From Microbacterium profundi (GTDB lineage: Bacteria; Actinomycetota; Actinomycetes; Actinomycetales; Microbacteriaceae), in assembly GCF_000763375.1 (NCBI RefSeq), contig NZ_JPSY01000004.1, forward strand, positions 1-64,000: DNA of 64,000 nt, read 5' to 3'. The notes beneath the pieces were generated by a model. It was not told the DNA's origin, made no database searches, and worked only from the letters and a program-made list of their open reading frames with translations. Shown here piece by piece: positions 60,943 to 64,000 of this stretch (position 1 is its first letter; every line of letters begins with the position of its first letter). A program made the position numbers and the translations under genes.

Positions 60943-62547
60943 TTACAGCCGTGCAGTGGTCCCGCCAATAAAAGCATCGTGATACTCGTCCACGATACGT
61001 CGCGTAGCTGCGCCGATTGCGCGATATTCGAACTCGGTGAGGTTGGCAAGTGAGACTCGAGCGGAGGTATCCACTACTTCGAATCCTTTCCCGGGAAGCA
61101 GCACGACTCCGGTCTCGTCGGCAAGGCGGAAGAGAAACTCGGTTCCCAGATCCTGGCTGATAAACCAGGCCTCGAAGTCGGCGCCGTAGAGTTTTCCTCC
61201 GAGCTCCTGCAGATCGATCAGACTGTAGTAGTTCACATCGTTAGGCTCGAACTCTGCGGTTACACCCATGCTGCGGTAGAGCGTCTGGAACCGCTGACGA
61301 ATGAGCTGCTTGGCCGCAGTTTTGTAGTGGCCGAGCCTGTCCATCAGGCCGTTCAGGGCTAAAAGGGCCATCTGGGATTGCTGTGGCGTGGACAGTCCTG
61401 CGGTGTGGTTGAGGGCGACAGCCCGACTGTCTGCGACGAGGCGATCGACGAACGCTAGTGCTCGGGGCTCTTCCGTCAACGACGAATACCGAGCATCCAG
61501 AGCAGCCTTCTCGCTTTCTTCGTAGGCCGCCAGTCGTTCGTCGATGACGTTCTCGTTGTGCAAAGCGATGACACCCAGCCGCCAACCGGTGGCACCAAAG
61601 AACTTAGAGAACGAATATACGAGGAGGGTATTGCGAGGCAAGACGGCAAACAGCGAGACAAAGTCATCGGCAAAGGTGCCGTACACGTCGTCTGTGACGA
61701 TGATGAGATCAGGCCGCTGGTTCGTCACGAGCTCTGTGAGTTGATCGAGCACGGCCGTGGAGAGCTTTGCCGACGGTGGGTTGCTCGGGTTCACGATACA
61801 GAACACCGTGACCGCGGGGTCGAGGAGCTTGTCGATCTCGCTTTGTGGAAGTTGCCAGTCGTCGGTTCGATCCATTCGGATGTCGACAATATCGAGGCCA
61901 TATTCCGCCAGAACCGGAATCTCCAGGTATGGGGAGAAGATCGGCGTGGCGATGGCGATTTTTTCCCCAGGATGGATGAGCCGATTGACCGAGAGGCTGT
62001 GGAAGATGTAGGCCATCGCTGCTGTTCCGCCCTCGGTGGCGAAGACGGAGAATTCTCCAGCTGACGTGATCGGTCCGAACATCTCCTGAGCCAGATATGC
62101 CCCGACGATGTGCTCAACGTGGCGTAGCATCCGCGGTGGAGTTGGGTAGGTGCAGCCCAGAAAGGCTCCAACCATCTCGAACAGAAATTCGTCGCGGTCG
62201 AGTCCGAGCTGGTCCTTTACATATGAGAGTGCGGATCGTAAGAACGTGATCCCCTGGCTGTGATCTTGGTGGGCTGCGAATGCCTCGAAGCGTTGCACGA
62301 TGCCTTCCACTTCGGGCAGCCCGCCGAAGCCGCTGTCGAGGTAGGAGTACGACCTTTCAGATTCGCGCATGGCGAACTCGCCCAGCGTGAGGAATGCCCA
62401 TCGAGGAAGGGTGGCCAGGAAGTTGGGATTGCCTCGGCCCGCGTTGAGCATTAGTCGTTGGGGATCAGAGGAGGCGACCGCGATGAGTTTGTCTTTCAAT
62501 TCGAACGGGCTGAGATTGGTGAAGCTGGAATAGTCCTGCGTGGACAT
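60943..62547 (-). CDS. aspD: Aspartate 4-decarboxylase (PLP-dependent, AspD)
   Basis: 534 residues, the normal length for the aspartate beta-decarboxylase/aminotransferase family. The N-terminus is LNAGRGNPNFLATLPRWAFL; the PLP-binding lysine is in LLVYSFSKFFGATGWRLGVI. It converts L-aspartate to L-alanine and CO2, consuming a cytosolic proton. With the antiporter AspT 22 bp upstream (transcribed first) it forms the decarboxylation-exchange cycle that generates proton motive force and intracellular alkalinisation. Confidence 0.92.
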   Translation of the reverse strand: MSTQDYSSFTNLSPFELKDKLIAVASSDPQRLMLNAGRGNPNFLATLPRWAFLTLGEFAMRESERSYSYLDSGFGGLPEVEGIVQRFEAFAAHQDHSQGITFLRSALSYVKDQLGLDRDEFLFEMVGAFLGCTYPTPPRMLRHVEHIVGAYLAQEMFGPITSAGEFSVFATEGGTAAMAYIFHSLSVNRLIHPGEKIAIATPIFSPYLEIPVLAEYGLDIVDIRMDRTDDWQLPQSEIDKLLDPAVTVFCIVNPSNPPSAKLSTAVLDQLTELVTNQRPDLIIVTDDVYGTFADDFVSLFAVLPRNTLLVYSFSKFFGATGWRLGVIALHNENVIDERLAAYEESEKAALDARYSSLTEEPRALAFVDRLVADSRAVALNHTAGLSTPQQSQMALLALNGLMDRLGHYKTAAKQLIRQRFQTLYRSMGVTAEFEPNDVNYYSLIDLQELGGKLYGADFEAWFISQDLGTEFLFRLADETGVVLLPGKGFEVVDTSARVSLANLTEFEYRAIGAATRRIVDEYHDAFIGGTTARL

Positions 62548-62569
62548 CGTGATCCTCTTCTATGACTGA

Positions 62570-64000
62570 TTATGCGGTGGCATTTGTGGTGACGAGGCCA
62601 ACGATTACGGGGCCCCAGAGAGTGAGGAACACGTTGGCAACGGCGTATGTGATCGTGAAGGAGACCACCGGGGTGGAGTTTCCGGCCTTCTCCAGGAGAG
62701 CGGCAAAGGCTGGGTTCGAGCTGCGACCTCCGGCGACAGTTGCCAAAGCTTCGATTGGATTGCGGATTCGAAGCACGTAATAGGAGAAGAAGAAGGTCAG
62801 GATCGGCGGAATGAGGGTGACTCCAACCCCGAGCAGGAATAACGTAATCCCGTTTTGCTGGATTGCCACGAGAGCCTGTGGCCCAGCGGTGAGTCCCACA
62901 ACTCCCACGAACACGGCGAGACCGAAGTCTCGCAGGAAGTTGGATGCTCCGAGGGGGAGGGCGGCGTAGCGCGGGTGTACGCTGCGCAACCATCCGAACA
63001 GGAGGCCAGAAATGAGCGCTCCGACGCCACTTCCCAGCGAGATGGGCACGCCCCACAGCCTGAAGGAGATCAGGCCAATCAGCAGACCAATCGTCAAGCC
63101 GATACCGAAGAAAACGAAGTCGGCGACTGCGGCAGCCCCGATCTTGTAACCAATCTTCGACTGCACCCGATCAAGATCGGTAGGGCGGCCGACGAAGTGA
63201 AGCTCGTCGCCTCGATTGAAGGTGAGATCGCCGAGTAGCGGTAGGTCGATGCCCATGCGCTTCGCGTTGGTCAGGTAGACCCCATGACGAGTATCCACAC
63301 TGACGTGCTCATGTATTTCGCTAAGAGGTCGGGACGTCAGCGCCTTATTTGTCAGGATGATCTCTCGGGACTCCTCGACTAACCGGAATCCGGCAGGCGC
63401 TGGCACTTCGGTTCCGAGTAGGGTCGCGCCCGCAACTATCGCTTCTGGTGTTCCGGAGACGGCAATTACGTCCTCGCTCCGCAGCGTAGTGTCACCGCTG
63501 AAAGACAGAGATTTGCCTGCGCGGACGACGGCTTCAACAGCGGCATCCGATAGTGCGCCATCCAGTTTCAGCACACTCATACCGTTCGATCCTCGTGCTG
63601 TATCCATGACGAAGAATCGCGTCACCACGGGCCGTACGGCATTGAACTGTCCCGGGTCTAGTTCGGCGTTGCCGCCGGACATTGTTGCGGCCAGCTTGAC
63701 GGCTTCAGCGCGGACATCCCACCGCTTGATCGCCGGAAGAAACCAGGTCACGAGAATGATGGGGCCGAGCGACCCGAAGATGTAGGTGACGGCGTATCCG
63801 ACGGCAACGTTTGTCTGCATCGTTTTGGTCACTGCGTCAGACAACCCGAGGTTCGCTATCGCGTCGCCAGCGGTGCCGAGGATAGCTGACTGCGTCAGCC
63901 CGCCGCTGGCGAGCCCCGCCGCCATCCCTCGGTCAAGTCCGAACGCCCACGCCCCCAGCAGCACGGTGATGAGCCCGACAAAGGTCATCACGAACGCCGA
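62570..64000 (-). CDS. aspT: Aspartate:alanine antiporter AspT, 5' end outside the window
   Basis: At least 473 residues; the frame is open at the right edge, so the first TM segments (perhaps 70-90 residues) lie outside. Architecture: N-terminal TM block (VGYAVTYIFGSLGPIILVTW), two central TrkA-C/RCK-C-like hydrophilic domains (KLDGALSDAAVEAVVRAGKS; GIDLPLLGDLTFNRGDELHF), C-terminal TM block (GVPISLGSGVGALISGLLFG, NFLRDFGLAVFVGVVGLTAG). It swaps external aspartate for internal alanine electrogenically. It is upstream of aspD in the same leftward operon. Confidence 0.92.
   Translation of the reverse strand, partial: SAFVMTFVGLITVLLGAWAFGLDRGMAAGLASGGLTQSAILGTAGDAIANLGLSDAVTKTMQTNVAVGYAVTYIFGSLGPIILVTWFLPAIKRWDVRAEAVKLAATMSGGNAELDPGQFNAVRPVVTRFFVMDTARGSNGMSVLKLDGALSDAAVEAVVRAGKSLSFSGDTTLRSEDVIAVSGTPEAIVAGATLLGTEVPAPAGFRLVEESREIILTNKALTSRPLSEIHEHVSVDTRHGVYLTNAKRMGIDLPLLGDLTFNRGDELHFVGRPTDLDRVQSKIGYKIGAAAVADFVFFGIGLTIGLLIGLISFRLWGVPISLGSGVGALISGLLFGWLRSVHPRYAALPLGASNFLRDFGLAVFVGVVGLTAGPQALVAIQQNGITLFLLGVGVTLIPPILTFFFSYYVLRIRNPIEALATVAGGRSSNPAFAALLEKAGNSTPVVSFTITYAVANVFLTLWGPVIVGLVTTNATA

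Overview
High-GC DNA with an actinobacterial gene order, most likely from a Microbacteriaceae member (Microbacterium-like). The evidence is the run recN-pyrG-Nudix-xerD-parA-scpA-scpB-rluB-tyrA-cmk-der, several start codons that look leaderless, frequent ATGA/GTGA overlaps, and many copies of a CCCTGAGCCTGTCGAAGGG-type palindrome. The genus is inferred, not proven.

Region 1 (1-23.4 kb) is core chromosome. It holds a TPR-like protein, a HAD phosphatase, tlyA, nadK, recN, pyrG, a Nudix hydrolase, xerD and the chromosome-segregation set parA-scpA-scpB. It continues with rluB, tyrA, cmk and der, an ArsR/SRPBCC pair with a perfect 16-bp inverted repeat abutting the ATG, a Leu/Val dehydrogenase, a nucleosidase, a second Nudix protein, an S4 RNA-binding protein, a YhhN protein, a linear amide hydrolase, a FUSC permease and a GNAT. 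The small palindrome has entered coding sequence at the 5' ends of five genes and once inside rluB, where it is read in frame, mostly as PEPVE.

Region 2 (about 23.46-48.60 kb) is an integrated mobile element at a tRNA-Pro(GGG) gene, bounded by a 33-bp direct repeat of the tRNA 3' half. The backbone has a tyrosine integrase, a small excisionase, a hypothetical protein, an SSB, a TraG/VirD4-type coupling protein, a MobF relaxase-helicase, a DprA-like protein and a small membrane protein. No mating-pore ATPase or pilus genes are seen, so it looks mobilizable rather than self-transmissible. It is packed with insertion sequences (two IS256 copies, ISAzo13-like, IS21, IS3 remnants, an intact IS3 and an rve-type IS with iterated ends). 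Cargo is mostly broken: a multicopper oxidase cut by IS256 and a HsdR cut by IS3, alongside an intact APC permease.

Region 3 (48.6-64 kb) begins with sequence resembling the left end of the same element, suggesting tandem accretion of a second island at the tRNA. It carries a tightly overlapped leftward operon encoding only the membrane arm of a complex I-like enzyme (nuoA-X-H-J-K-L-M-N). X is a fusion of a NuoB-like domain lacking cysteine ligands, a His/Met-rich metal-binding-like linker and a short NuoD-like stretch. Genes for NuoC, E, F, G and I are absent. Beyond it lie a broken and an intact copy of a two-TM ion-channel gene, a DUF4396-like membrane protein, and the pair aspD/aspT (aspartate beta-decarboxylase plus aspartate:alanine antiporter), a known proton-motive metabolic cycle; aspT runs off the right edge. 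The island reads as membrane-energetics and possibly metal-related cargo. The headless Nuo module with its fused connector is the most unusual system in the window.
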